From Asaia lannensis NBRC 102526 (GTDB lineage: Bacteria > Pseudomonadota > Alphaproteobacteria > Acetobacterales > Acetobacteraceae): a stretch of DNA of 64,000 nucleotides. Of this stretch, positions 51,845-61,644 are shown piece by piece. The DNA lies in NCBI RefSeq assembly GCF_024054035.1, contig NZ_JAMXQU010000005.1:1-64000 (forward strand), written 5' to 3'. Every line of letters begins with the position of its first letter. Position 1 is the first letter of the stretch. Position numbers and translations under genes: made by a program. Below the pieces are notes generated by a model, which had not been told where the DNA came from, did not search any database, and saw only the letters and a program-made list of their open reading frames with translations.

Positions 51845-53413
51845 ATGAACCTCCTGGCCTCCCTTTCTATCGCCACGGGTAGCCTCAGTGTTATCGAGGC
51901 CCAGTATGCTGTGACGGCAAACAATGTCGCGAACGCAAATACCACTGGCTACGTGAAAGAGACGGCTGCGACGTTGTCTTCAGTGGCTGCGGGGTATGGT
52001 ACAGGGGTCAGGCTTGGCAATACCCAGCTTGCGATCAATCAAGCGCTTCAATCATCGCTTTATCAGCAAAATGCCCAGGCTTCGTCCTATACAGTGATGA
52101 GTAATTCGCTGGCTGCCGTCTCCTCCGTGCAAGGATCTACCTCTCAGGATTCCGGGAGTACTTCTAGCCTTTCAGACCAGCTCGGCAATTTGCAAAGTGC
52201 CCTGATTTCCCTGACGTCCACTCCTACCCAGAGCGTCTCCCAAAGTGCAGTCGTCAGCAAGGCCTCTGCCTTGGTGACAACCGTGCAGACTCTTGCCTCG
52301 ACCTATGCCTCGCAGCGACAGGCGGCGGCTGATGGTGCGGTGTCCGATGTGTCCTCGATCAACTCCGACCTGACACAGATTGGTGCTCTGTCTAAGCAAA
52401 TCATGAAATTCAAAAGTCTTGGGCAGGGTACCGCTGATCTGGAAAATCAGCGTTTGGGCGTGATGTCGGACCTGTCTTCCAATCTGAGCGTGTCTTTTAC
52501 CACCAGTGCAAACGGCGATATGACGGTGCGTACCGCAGACGGAACGCAGTTGCCAACCAGACCCGATCAGATGGGTCTGGACGATAGCACCCAGACACTA
52601 CCCAGCAGCACGTGGCCTCTCTCGACTTCGAGTGTTACACTGTCGAGCAGTTCATACTACAGTGCGCAGAACACGAACTCTTCCATCCCGGCAATTACCC
52701 TTGCTGGCCAGGATATTACAACGAGTCTGACAGGGGGGAGCCTTGGCGGCAACCTGACCCTGCGCGATAGCACTTACCCTCAGATGCAGGCGCAGCTCGA
52801 TTCATTCTCCTACACGGTAATGAATCGTTTTAGCAGCGCAGGATTGCCTCTGTTCGTTACCGGCTCTGACGCCAACGCGACGAGTTCGATTCAGGCCAGT
52901 GACCTCAGTAAGCCGGTGCCTCAGGGAATTGTTGGGCTATCTGCCAGCCTGAGTGTCAACAGTATCTATACCAAGACGCCGTCGGCGCTCACCACCACCA
53001 CGAATAGTGATGGGAGCACCAACACAGGTGTCACAACCACCATCAGCAATGTTCTTTCCACCACCTTTGGCTCGGATGCCGAAGACGTAAGCGGGGGTCT
53101 ATCTGCGCCATCCAGCAATCTAGGTCCAGGTGGGTCAATCTCGACGGGATATGCCGGTAATCAGGGACTACTCGCGTTATCAACTGCCCTTACCTCCAAT
53201 CAGGGCGCTACCATCGCTTCCATGAGCGCGGGTGTCACGTCTAGCAGCGCCGTTCTCACGCTCCTGCAGACCAAAGTAGCAGACGTTTCGGGCGTCAACG
53301 TCAATGACGAAATGGCCAAGACCGTTGCGCTGCAAAATGCTTACACGGCGAACGCGAAGATCATTTCCACGGTGCAGACCATGTTCAATGCGCTGTTATC
53401 GGCAATCCAGTAA
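51845..53413 (+). CDS. flgK: Flagellar hook-associated protein FlgK
   Basis: A 522-residue FlgK (HAP1). The N-terminus (LSIATGSLSVIEAQYAVTAN) leads into NVANANTTGYVKE. GTADLENQRLGVMSDLSSNL and DMTVRTADGTQLP lie in the middle, and VSGVNVNDEMAKTVALQNAY plus TANAKIISTVQTMFNALL form the C-terminal helix. It joins hook and filament. The variable middle is Ser/Thr-rich. First of flgK-flgL-FlmG-like. CGGAACTGC precedes the ATG; the long hairpin-rich leader upstream may carry its promoter. Confidence 0.93.
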   Translation: MNLLASLSIATGSLSVIEAQYAVTANNVANANTTGYVKETAATLSSVAAGYGTGVRLGNTQLAINQALQSSLYQQNAQASSYTVMSNSLAAVSSVQGSTSQDSGSTSSLSDQLGNLQSALISLTSTPTQSVSQSAVVSKASALVTTVQTLASTYASQRQAAADGAVSDVSSINSDLTQIGALSKQIMKFKSLGQGTADLENQRLGVMSDLSSNLSVSFTTSANGDMTVRTADGTQLPTRPDQMGLDDSTQTLPSSTWPLSTSSVTLSSSSYYSAQNTNSSIPAITLAGQDITTSLTGGSLGGNLTLRDSTYPQMQAQLDSFSYTVMNRFSSAGLPLFVTGSDANATSSIQASDLSKPVPQGIVGLSASLSVNSIYTKTPSALTTTTNSDGSTNTGVTTTISNVLSTTFGSDAEDVSGGLSAPSSNLGPGGSISTGYAGNQGLLALSTALTSNQGATIASMSAGVTSSSAVLTLLQTKVADVSGVNVNDEMAKTVALQNAYTANAKIISTVQTMFNALLSAIQ

Positions 53414-53431
53414 GCGGTCCGGAGATTGGTC

Positions 53432-54517
53432 ATGAGCAATGCGGTAGGTCAGTACGGCGGATCGGCTCTCTCGCTCATTCTTGAGGCGAGTGTAAAGACC
53501 CTGACTGCGCAGCAGGAGACCGCAACGTGGCAGAGCAGCACCGGTATCATCGGGTCGACTTACGCTGATCTAGGGACATCCCGTTCTGCGGCGCTCAGCC
53601 TCACTCCCAAAATCACTCAAGTGCAGGCGTGGCAATCCAATATCACCAACGCTCAGAACACGTTGTCCGTCACGGCCACCGGTCTCAATCAACTTGTTTC
53701 AATGGCGCAGACGCTTTCCACTAATCTGCTTGGTATTTCAGGCACGGCAACATCCAGTCAGGTTGCTGCCGCCGCTTCATCGGCAATGAGTGCCCTTGGT
53801 GATCTCAAGACAGTGCTCAATACGAGCGATGGTGCAAATTACGTATTTGCAGGCACTGACAGCAACACAGCACCCATAAAAGGGAGTGCTTCCCTGTCAT
53901 CAAGCAGCCTTGCTCAGCAGATTGCGGCGAGCCTTCAGTCTCTCAACGCATCCAATGCGGGGTCCGTTCTTGCCAGTGCGACCTCTCTGGCGGGGTCAAC
54001 CGATCAGGCGGTATCCGTATTTTCGGCGACACTTTCCGTATCTCCGGCTCAGGCTGCCGATAATCAACGCAGCGTGATGAGTGGGACCAACACCACGACG
54101 AGTTTCGGTATCGTTGCGACTCAGTCATCCATGACCTCCTCATCGAGCAATACGTCCACCGGATCGCCGATCAGGGATCTGATGCGAGACCTTATGGCAG
54201 TATCGGCAATGAACGGGATGTCGTCCAACACACCAGGATTTTCCGATCTCGCAAAGCAGATCTATACGTCGCTCGGCACGACAATTAGCCAGCTGACCGA
54301 AGAGGAAGGCGCTGTGGGCGCAACGCAAAACAGCCTGACTTCGCAATCGACAATGCTGACTGGACTTTCCACAATGCTCGAAACCCAGCTGGGCGATTCG
54401 CGAAATGCTGATATGGCGACAGTCGCAACCAATGCAGCGAATATCAAAACTAGCCTGAGTGCCTCGTATATCCTTATTTCAAACATGAAGGGCATGACAC
54501 TGGCGGATTATCTCTGA
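53432..54517 (+). CDS. flgL: Flagellar hook-associated protein FlgL
   Basis: A 361-residue flagellin-like protein following flgK by 18 bases, the place of FlgL (HAP3). It has a flagellin-type N-terminal helix region (LTAQQETATWQSSTGIIGST), DLKTVLNTSDGANYVFAGTD, which is the characteristic FlgL/flagellin turn, and a C-terminal helix (TQNSLTSQSTMLTGLSTMLE, then LSASYILISNMKGMTLADYL). ATG 53432 has GGAG 7 bases upstream; the frame opens with a TTG at 53426. The stop overlaps the next gene by one base. Confidence 0.88.
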   Translation: MSNAVGQYGGSALSLILEASVKTLTAQQETATWQSSTGIIGSTYADLGTSRSAALSLTPKITQVQAWQSNITNAQNTLSVTATGLNQLVSMAQTLSTNLLGISGTATSSQVAAAASSAMSALGDLKTVLNTSDGANYVFAGTDSNTAPIKGSASLSSSSLAQQIAASLQSLNASNAGSVLASATSLAGSTDQAVSVFSATLSVSPAQAADNQRSVMSGTNTTTSFGIVATQSSMTSSSSNTSTGSPIRDLMRDLMAVSAMNGMSSNTPGFSDLAKQIYTSLGTTISQLTEEEGAVGATQNSLTSQSTMLTGLSTMLETQLGDSRNADMATVATNAANIKTSLSASYILISNMKGMTLADYL

Positions 54518-55935
54518 TGACCCATCCGGAAGGCAGCGCAGAAGCGCTTCAGTTGGCTGGTGATTATGCGTCAGCGGCGAAAGCATATGAAATCCGCCTT
54601 CAGGCCTCTCCCGATAACGCGCGCACCCTGAGTAATTACGGTGGCCTGCTCAACTTGCAAAACCGGTTTTCGGATGCCCTTGCATTATTGGGCCGTTCCG
54701 TTGCGCTTGATCCTGGTCTTCCCGACGCGTGGTCCAATATAGGGAACAGTTTTTTACATCTGAGCCAGTACGAAAATGCGATCGCCTGCTATCGCAACAG
54801 TCTGCGCCTCGAGCCTTCGCATGCTCTGGCGCTCAGTAACATGGGCGTAGCTCTTGATCATCGCGGAGATCATGCACTGGCGCGCGGTTTTCATGATGCC
54901 GCTGTCCAGATGAACCAGGAGAACGTATACAGCCGGACCAACCGCGCAGTTTCGCTGCTTCAAAGTGGCGATTATGCTGAAGGCTTTCGTGAGTATGAGC
55001 ATCGCTGGACAGCGCTGCGTGCTTCTGGCGGGCAAAGTAGTGTGCCTCGCTGGAGTGGTGAGCTGGCGCCTGACAAAACTCTGATGGTTTTCACCGAAGG
55101 CGGATTTGGAGACGTCTTGCAGTTTTCCCGATTGGCTCCGCTTGCGGCGCAAGAGGTCGGACAGGTCATTCTGCGTGTGAGGCCGGAGCTCGTCTCGCTT
55201 CTGGAGCGTAGTTTCCCTGAGATCACAGTCCTGTCGGAAGACGATATCCTTCCCGAGCACGATCTCGAATGTCCGGTTCTCAGCTTGCCTCACGTACTCG
55301 GGATAACGCTAGAGACGATCCCTGTTACTGGCAGATATCTGCGGCCTGACCCGATAAAGACTACCCTGTGGCGCGAACGGCTTCGGGCTGGGGACGCTGA
55401 TGACTGGCACGATACCTTTCGTGTGGGGCTTGTATGGGCGGGCGCACCGCATCCCGAAGTTCAGGCAGCATTTCTTGCTGACCATCGCCGCTCCATGAAT
55501 CTGCAGGATCTGGCACCGCTAGGGCAGGTCGCCAGACGCTTTAGAGCGCTTAGGTTCTATAGCCTGCAGATAGGAGAACGCGCAGCGCAGGCGGCAAATC
55601 CGCCTGAAGGGATGCGTCTTTCAGATCACACGAGGCACATCGCCAGTTTTGATGATACGGCTGCGCTGATTGACACGCTGGATCTCGTTATCGCCGTCGA
55701 CACATCGACTGCGCATGTATCGGCTGGGCTGGGGAAGCCCACATGGCTTCTTTCACGCTATGATCAATGCTGGCGTTGGCTCTCGGGGCGACGTGATTCA
55801 CCGTGGTATGAGTCGATACGCCTTTATCAGCAAAAGCAGCCCCTCAACTGGGAAGGGCCTGTTGCCATGCTCACGAACGATCTCACGGCTCTTCTTGAGA
55901 CGAGGTATGCTCATACGCCTGTCTCAGCCCGATGA
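54517..55935 (+). CDS. FlmG-like TPR glycosyltransferase (copy 2)
   Basis: A 472-residue protein. TPR repeats lie at about residues 10-160 (ALALLGRSVALDPGLPDAWS, AIACYRNSLRLEPSHALALS). A GT-B-like transferase follows at about 185-460 with LMVFTEGGFGDVLQFSRLAP, FRVGLVWAGAPHPEVQAAFL, DLVIAVDTSTAHVSAGLGKP and SRYDQCWRWLSGRRDSPWYE. It is clearly a paralogue of 39833-41422. Translational coupling to flgL (TGATG) ties it to filament-junction synthesis. The FlmG-type layout suggests it glycosylates flagellin or a related axial protein. The sugar and exact acceptor are unknown. Confidence 0.78.
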   Translation: MTHPEGSAEALQLAGDYASAAKAYEIRLQASPDNARTLSNYGGLLNLQNRFSDALALLGRSVALDPGLPDAWSNIGNSFLHLSQYENAIACYRNSLRLEPSHALALSNMGVALDHRGDHALARGFHDAAVQMNQENVYSRTNRAVSLLQSGDYAEGFREYEHRWTALRASGGQSSVPRWSGELAPDKTLMVFTEGGFGDVLQFSRLAPLAAQEVGQVILRVRPELVSLLERSFPEITVLSEDDILPEHDLECPVLSLPHVLGITLETIPVTGRYLRPDPIKTTLWRERLRAGDADDWHDTFRVGLVWAGAPHPEVQAAFLADHRRSMNLQDLAPLGQVARRFRALRFYSLQIGERAAQAANPPEGMRLSDHTRHIASFDDTAALIDTLDLVIAVDTSTAHVSAGLGKPTWLLSRYDQCWRWLSGRRDSPWYESIRLYQQKQPLNWEGPVAMLTNDLTALLETRYAHTPVSAR

Positions 55936-56213
55936 GATAGGCGTGTCCCAAAAGACGCGCTGACGCATGCATTCGAAAATTTTGAAAAGTTTCATATTCC
56001 CGGTCTCGTATTGTGCAACAAAGCATTGTAGGCTGTAACCATCATATATCGGCATGGGGGCATCGAGCTGCCTCTATGTTACATGCCAGATAATTCGAAG
56101 ATTGCCTGATATTGAAGTCCTGTGCGCAACTAAAATGATATTTCGTTGCGATAAGAAAATATAATGTCGATGCAAGAGGCTCTCCGAAGTGCTCTTGATA
56201 GGGGTGTCCTGAA

Positions 56214-57002
56214 ATGATGAGATCGCTTGATATTGCGAATACGGGCATGCAGGCCCAGACCACAAATGTCGAGACGATTTCCAATAATATCGCCAACATG
56301 ACAACCACCGGATACAAGCGTCGTCGTGCTGAGTTTCAGGACCTGATCTATCAGGATCTGCGTCGTGCCGGGACGATGAGTTCTGATACCGGGGACCTTG
56401 TTCCCGCGGGTGCGCAGGTTGGTCTTGGTGTTCGCACGGCCGGCATATACCGCATCAACGAGCAAGGTACGCTGGAACAGACCGGAAATTCGCTGGATCT
56501 TGCCATTGAGGGGCGTGGATATTTCCGTGTAACCCTTCCGTCGGGAGAATATGCCTATACTCGTGACGGAACATTCTCGCTCTCGGAAGACGGTACGATT
56601 GTCACTGCAGACGGCTATCCCCTGTCTCCCAATATTTCCGTTCCCAACAATGCGGAGAATATTACGATCGATCAGTCTGGACAGGTACAGTACACGCTGT
56701 CTGGTCAGACTACAGCTCAGGTGGCTGGTCAGTTGCAGCTCGCGACATTCCAGAATGAGAATGGTCTTACGGCGATGGGGCAGAACCTGTTCACCGAAAC
56801 AACCTCATCTGGTACAGCCAACCTCAGTACACCGCAGAGCGAGGGATATGGTTCGGTCCGCCAGGGTTTTGTCGAGGAATCATCAGTTAATGTCGTGACC
56901 GAAATCACTGCGCTCATTACGGCGCAGCGAGCCTACGAGATGAACAGTAAAGTTATCACTGCCTCGAATGAAATGCTGCAAACCCTGACAAATCTGCGGT
57001 GA
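56214..57002 (+). CDS. flgG: Flagellar distal rod protein FlgG
   Basis: A 262-residue FlgG with the textbook N-terminus (MRSLDIANTGMQAQTTNVET, then ISNNIANMTTTGYKRRRAEF), LDLAIEGRGYFRVTLPSGEY, YTRDGTFSLSEDGTIVTADG, and the C-terminus (SVNVVTEITALITAQRAYEM, NSKVITASNEMLQTLTNLR). It builds the distal rod. ATG 56214 (or the next Met) follows AGGGGTGTCCTGAA. First of flgG-flgA-flgH; the 278 bases upstream show no gene. Confidence 0.96.
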   Translation: MMRSLDIANTGMQAQTTNVETISNNIANMTTTGYKRRRAEFQDLIYQDLRRAGTMSSDTGDLVPAGAQVGLGVRTAGIYRINEQGTLEQTGNSLDLAIEGRGYFRVTLPSGEYAYTRDGTFSLSEDGTIVTADGYPLSPNISVPNNAENITIDQSGQVQYTLSGQTTAQVAGQLQLATFQNENGLTAMGQNLFTETTSSGTANLSTPQSEGYGSVRQGFVEESSVNVVTEITALITAQRAYEMNSKVITASNEMLQTLTNLR

Positions 57003-57009
57003 TACCAAT

Positions 57010-58005
57010 ATGCGCGGGCTCACGATCGCTCTCATAGGGCTATCTTTGATAGGCCATTCCGTACCGGGATATGCAGCGACCCTGCGCAATACGTCCATCG
57101 TTTCGTCCGGGATGGTTCGTCTTTCTGACATTTTTTCTGGTCTTGAGCCCGGGCAGGATCGGGTTCTGGGTCCTGGGCCGGCACCTGGATCGAGTATTCA
57201 TGTAAGCGGGCAACAACTTATTGCGATCGCCGATCAATACGGTGTCGAGTGGGAAGACCAGTCCTCCTCTTCGTTCATGACGATTACCAGAGCGGGAAGA
57301 ATTCTTGACGAGAATTATTTCGTTTCCCTCGTCAGGAAAAACCTGCCCGACCTGGGCGAAGGCCCCGTTTCAATAACGTTTCACGACTTTCATCCTGTGA
57401 CAGTCTCTGCGGATGAGGCCGAGCCGGTTGTTCTGTCTGATGTGAAATGGGATCAGCGGAGCGGGTGGTTTTCATCCACTGTTTATCGTGCCCACCCTAC
57501 AGGAGATCTGGCAACCGACTCGTTCATGCTGACGGGTGTTGTCCATGCCACCCAGCGCGTGATTGTGTACACCCACTCGATGGGGGCAGGAAGCGTTGTC
57601 AGTGCCGCAGATGTTAGGGTGGACGAGGCATATTCCGGTCATCTGCCGTCGCGTGCTGTCACCGATCCGGCTGAGGTAGAGGGGCAGACCATCAGCCGTG
57701 GTGTCGTGGCGGGCTCCGCGGTCATTGCGCAGGACCTGCAGCGCACTGTGATCATGCATAAGGGAGATCCCGTCATGATCACCTACGTAGCTCCAGGGCT
57801 CAGATTGTCGATTGCTGGAAGGGTTCTTGAGGATGCCGGTGCCAAACAGCAGGTCCGCGCATTGAATGAGTCGAGCGGGATGATTGTCAGCGGGAAAGTC
57901 ACTGATGGGTCAAATGTGGAAGTGGCGTTGACGAGTCATCCAGTCCCGTCCGATCCGATCACAATGCGCCGGCTTTCGGCGTCTATGCGCAATCCTGCGC
58001 CTTGA
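57010..58005 (+). CDS. flgA: P-ring assembly chaperone FlgA
   Basis: A 331-residue FlgA. A signal peptide (IALIGLSLIGHSVPGYA) is followed by an N-terminal domain and a C-terminal SAF-type domain with VVSAADVRVDEAYSGHLPS, TISRGVVAGSAVIAQDLQRT and IVSGKVTDGSNVEVAL. It is a periplasmic chaperone for FlgI ring assembly. It starts 7 bases after flgG. It is longer than enteric FlgA by about 100 residues because of the N-terminal domain, as in other alphaproteobacteria. Confidence 0.9.
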   Translation: MRGLTIALIGLSLIGHSVPGYAATLRNTSIVSSGMVRLSDIFSGLEPGQDRVLGPGPAPGSSIHVSGQQLIAIADQYGVEWEDQSSSSFMTITRAGRILDENYFVSLVRKNLPDLGEGPVSITFHDFHPVTVSADEAEPVVLSDVKWDQRSGWFSSTVYRAHPTGDLATDSFMLTGVVHATQRVIVYTHSMGAGSVVSAADVRVDEAYSGHLPSRAVTDPAEVEGQTISRGVVAGSAVIAQDLQRTVIMHKGDPVMITYVAPGLRLSIAGRVLEDAGAKQQVRALNESSGMIVSGKVTDGSNVEVALTSHPVPSDPITMRRLSASMRNPAP

Positions 58006-58036
58006 CGTTTCCTGGCGATAGGTGGCTCTGAAAACG

Positions 58037-58759
58037 ATGACGCGTTTTTTCTCCCGTGGCTCATTGACCGTGCTGCTGCTACTGGGCGGCTGCACGTCTC
58101 TTTCTGATCTGACGGAACTCGGTCACCCACCGAGAATGACCCACACTTCTGATCCGACACAGTCGCCGGACTATCGTCCGGTGACAATGCCGATGCCACC
58201 TCTCCAACCTCCGCCAACGGAGGTCGGGAGCCTGTGGCGCTCAGGAAGCCGGGCTTTTTTCAAAGACCAGCGTGCCTCTCAGGTTGGCGATCTGATAACG
58301 ATCAACGTCAACATCTCGGACAATGCGGCACTCAACGACAATACCACCGTCGCAGGAAGCGGCTCGCAGACATTCGGGATCCCGAGTTTCTTCGGAGCCC
58401 AGGGTAAGGTGCTATCAAGTAGCAGTGCGCTGGACACAAGTAGTGCGACTGCAAATACGGGCGCAGGTGTCATTCGCCGTAATGAGACTGTCACCCTTGC
58501 CTTGGCGGGGACGGTGACTCAGGTACTGCCCAATGGTAACTTCGTTGTCGTTGCCCGGCAGGAAGTCCGCATCAATGGTGAACTGCGTCAACTCATGGTT
58601 AGCGGCGTTGTTCGACCCCAGGATATAACGGAAGACAACATCGTAACACATGACCGTATTGCAGAGGCACGGATTTCGTATGGAGGTCGTGGACAGCTGA
58701 CCACTGTCCAGAATGCGCGCTGGGGACAGCAGATTATGAATGGTGTCCTGCCATTCTGA
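58037..58759 (+). CDS. flgH: Flagellar L-ring lipoprotein FlgH
   Basis: A 240-residue FlgH. The signal peptide ends in the lipobox LLGGCTSL. The conserved core has SLWRSGSRAFFKDQRASQVG, DLITINVNISDNAALNDNTT, RNETVTLALAGTVTQVLPNG, NFVVVARQEVRINGELRQLM and VSGVVRPQDI, then ISYGGRGQLTTVQNARWGQQ. It forms the ring in the outer membrane. The frame opens with GTG 58022; ATG 58037 is preferred for a normal signal. Follows flgA. Confidence 0.95.
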   Translation: MTRFFSRGSLTVLLLLGGCTSLSDLTELGHPPRMTHTSDPTQSPDYRPVTMPMPPLQPPPTEVGSLWRSGSRAFFKDQRASQVGDLITINVNISDNAALNDNTTVAGSGSQTFGIPSFFGAQGKVLSSSSALDTSSATANTGAGVIRRNETVTLALAGTVTQVLPNGNFVVVARQEVRINGELRQLMVSGVVRPQDITEDNIVTHDRIAEARISYGGRGQLTTVQNARWGQQIMNGVLPF

Positions 58760-59208
58760 CCAGGCAACATGCTTGTTGGCAGGCCTTGGTTTATCAGCTC
58801 CTTAATCTTGGGAAATGTGGTGTCTTTCGCGTAGCGCAGCGCCCCGCCCACGTTTCCTCCGGCTTTTCGCCATAGCGCTCATGGGAACTGCGTCAAAAAA
58901 AGTAACGATGACCGGAAGGAACGGGTAAGAGAGGGGCCATTATTTATATGCTTACCCCCTCACTCATCACGGTCGATATTCTCGTGTTGGAGTTTTTCCA
59001 GCCCTCTGCATAGAGGCGGGAAATACATGGCCGCACCATGGGTGAACGCATTGATGAAAGCCCTCCATAGACCCCAAAAATTCTCGTGATCGAGAATGCA
59101 AGGCGAGCGCCGTCAAGGCGGATTGAGCGTATTAAATCCTATCTTCTATTAACGATTGGCTCCTAGAACTCGACGTTCTCGTCAAAAATCGAGGACAGGG
59201 GCCGTTAC
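58760..59208. other. Non-coding stretch after flgH
   Basis: About 450 bases without a gene. It contains a perfect 7-bp hairpin ATTCTCG-TGAT-CGAGAAT (59080-59097), preceded by five A, which on the minus strand reads as a stem followed by a U-tract. No clear promoter or RNA gene. Confidence 0.5.
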
Positions 59209-59466
59209 ATGATTCTAAAGCTGATCATACTTCTCATAGGTTTAGGCGTTGTAGAAACCATATTGGTGAAGGTTTTCTCCTTCATCGGCGATCGTCTGGT
59301 GTATCTGGGGCTGTTCGATGGCTCCTTGGAACGACTCGCATCGATCTGCGAGACGGCAGCCCTGATATGTTTTTCGTGTGCCGCCGGCTTCTTTTTCCTC
59401 CGCTTGATAAGCCGCCTCCGCGCCACGGACACTCGGGAGGGGCGTGACACGGGGCCTGGCTGGTGA
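59209..59466 (+). CDS. Small membrane protein, unknown
   Basis: An 85-residue frame. It has a hydrophobic N-terminal segment (LKLIILLIGLGVVETILVKV) and a second one (TAALICFSCAAGFFFLRLIS), with a basic tail. GACAGGGGCCGTTAC precedes the ATG. I do not recognise a family. It stands between flgH and a chemoreceptor on the same strand. Confidence 0.5.
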   Translation: MILKLIILLIGLGVVETILVKVFSFIGDRLVYLGLFDGSLERLASICETAALICFSCAAGFFFLRLISRLRATDTREGRDTGPGW

Positions 59467-59606
59467 TTACAGCGACCTACTTGCATCAGGTCTGGTCAGC
59501 CAGGATTCTTGTCAGTCCCTATCTGCAAGGCAAAATCTGAAACGAAGCCGCCCACAGGTTATATGAAGGGGCAACGAGAGGATTTATTAATAATTCCGAT
59601 GGACCA

Positions 59607-61424
59607 ATGAAAGGGTACGCGGAAAAAAGGCTCGTCCCTCTCATGTTCAGTGTCTTTCGGTTCAAGGCCAAGATTGCACTTGTTGCAATAACATTGACGT
59701 TAGTTACATTTATCGGTTCAGGTTTTTTAGTCAATAACCAGTTAAAATCCGGCGAGCGCTATCGCTCATTCATCAATTCAGATGACCGGGGCACAATCAT
59801 GCTTGCGCGCATCAGCGACAAGCTCAATGCACTCCTTTACGCCTCTCATCTCCTGATCGATCAGGCGAGCAGCCCATTCGTCGGTGAGGTTGTAACGCGG
59901 TTCCAGAAAGATATGCGAGGAACCCGTGATATCTTTGCTGAGGCCGCGAGGGTGGATCCGCGTCTCGTCTCCACGCTGGATCCGCTATTGGGACGTTATG
60001 GCACTTTCGAGCAGCAGTTAAACAGTCTGCTGGTTGCGCTTGATAAAGGCGACATTGCCAAAATGCGCCAGATCGCCCAGGCATCTGATCAGGATGGGGT
60101 TCACCTGGCGATCGATATCGGGGCGATCACAGGCCGTCGTATTACGCATGTTGAGAGTGCATCAAACCAGCTCGCTCATGATGTGAATGTTTCTGTCCGT
60201 AATTGCGTCATTGGCCTGGTGCTCATTCAGATTCTTATTCTTTTCGCGACCCTGCTTATGAGCCAGAAAACTATCGTATCACCGCTTCTGATGGTGAGGG
60301 ATCGTATGCTCGGTATTGCTGAAGGACGGCTGGACGAGAGCATCCCCTGTCTTGAGCGGGGAGATGAAGTTGGAGATATGGCCAAGGCGCTCAGCACGAT
60401 CCAGGGTGGTTTGCAACGAGCAAAGGTTCTGGCTGCCGAGCAGGCTGTCGAGCGGGAAGCTGTTGCCAAGGAGAGGGCCGAAAACGCGGAGCGTGTTGCG
60501 AGAGAGCTTGAAGAGGAATCCCGCGCAGTCGAGGCTATTCGCAAAGGGCTATCGGCGGCTGCCGAGGGTGATCTCGTTTATCGTATTGATGTTGCGCTAC
60601 CGCAGCGCCTTCAGGTCATGAAAACGGATTTCAATGACGCGTTTGAGCGTTTGAATCAGACATTCTCGGTGATCCAGCAAAGCGTTATGGCCATTGGCTC
60701 TGGTACAGGCGAAATCTCTGTCGCTTCGAATGACATGTCACGGCGCACCGAGCAGCAGGCGGCAAGTATAGAGCAGTCCTCCGCCGCGATCGAGCGTGTT
60801 GTGAGCATGCTGCGTGACTCCGCAGACAGTGCGAAGAAGGCCGCTTCAGTGACTGATGATACGCGACTGGGTGCTGAAAAGTCTGGCGCGATGGTTCATA
60901 ACGCCGTGAACGCGATGAGCCAGATCGAGAGTAGCTTCGCCCAGATCAGTCAGGTGATCGGACTTATCGACGAAATTGCTTTCCAGACAAATCTCCTTGC
61001 ACTGAATGCAGGGATAGAGGCCGCCCGAGCCGGGGATGCAGGACGTGGTTTTGCTGTCGTCGCGACAGAAGTGCGCACTCTGGCTCAGCGGTCGACTGAA
61101 GGCGCTCGTCGCGTGAAGGAGATGGTCTCAAGTTCGAGCGATTTTGTTTCCGATGGCGTAAGGCTGGTGCGCGAAGCCGGTGGCGCTCTAGGTATTATCC
61201 TGAGTCAGGTTGGGGAGATCGACAAGCTCGTCGCGGAAATCGCTCATTCCTCGACTGGTCAATTCTCGGCGATACAGGAGATCAACCTGGCGGTTGGAGA
61301 GATGACAAAATCTACTCAGCAAAACGCAGCCATGGTAGAAGAAAATACTGCAGCTATTTCGTCCTTGGACAAAGCCGCGAGCGTACTTCGTGATCGGGTC
61401 GCATTCTTCCGGTTGGAACCATGA
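59607..61424 (+). CDS. Methyl-accepting chemotaxis protein with helical periplasmic domain
   Basis: A 605-residue receptor. TM1 is at about residues 23-45 (IALVAITLTLVTFIGSGFLV). A periplasmic, helical four-helix-bundle-like region at about 46-195 includes LNALLYASHLLIDQASSPFV and STLDPLLGRYGTFEQQLNSL. TM2 is at about 200-222 (CVIGLVLIQILILFATLLMS), followed by HAMP, a second HAMP-like unit, and the tip [20 protein letters not shown] at about 455. No CheR tether (ends VAFFRLEP). A ligand is not predictable. Start ATG 59607; the internal ATG 59643 is an alternative. Confidence 0.92.
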   Translation: MKGYAEKRLVPLMFSVFRFKAKIALVAITLTLVTFIGSGFLVNNQLKSGERYRSFINSDDRGTIMLARISDKLNALLYASHLLIDQASSPFVGEVVTRFQKDMRGTRDIFAEAARVDPRLVSTLDPLLGRYGTFEQQLNSLLVALDKGDIAKMRQIAQASDQDGVHLAIDIGAITGRRITHVESASNQLAHDVNVSVRNCVIGLVLIQILILFATLLMSQKTIVSPLLMVRDRMLGIAEGRLDESIPCLERGDEVGDMAKALSTIQGGLQRAKVLAAEQAVEREAVAKERAENAERVARELEEESRAVEAIRKGLSAAAEGDLVYRIDVALPQRLQVMKTDFNDAFERLNQTFSVIQQSVMAIGSGTGEISVASNDMSRRTEQQAASIEQSSAAIERVVSMLRDSADSAKKAASVTDDTRLGAEKSGAMVHNAVNAMSQIESSFAQISQVIGLIDEIAFQTNLLALNAGIEAARAGDAGRGFAVVATEVRTLAQRSTEGARRVKEMVSSSSDFVSDGVRLVREAGGALGIILSQVGEIDKLVAEIAHSSTGQFSAIQEINLAVGEMTKSTQQNAAMVEENTAAISSLDKAASVLRDRVAFFRLEP

Positions 61425-61465
61425 GGTACGTTCTGAAGAGCATGAGCTAGAACGAACCGACCGCA

Positions 61466-61492
61466 CGGTAGCCATTTCCATCGTGGCTACCG
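61466..61492 (+). terminator. Hairpin after the helical-domain receptor
   Basis: CGGTAGCCA (61466-61474) and TGGCTACCG (61484-61492) form a perfect 9-bp stem with a 9-base loop, about 40 bases after the receptor stop. No U-tract. Confidence 0.45.
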
Positions 61493-61644
61493 ACTCTCTC
61501 AAATATGAAAAAATGAAGAAATTTACGAGTACTGCTTCGCGAGGCGAGTATATTGTGTAATATGTTCGCATGGCAAAGTTTTGAGAGTCAATGCTGGTGC
61601 CATGATATAACGTCATATATTTGTCATATAAACGGTCTGTATTC

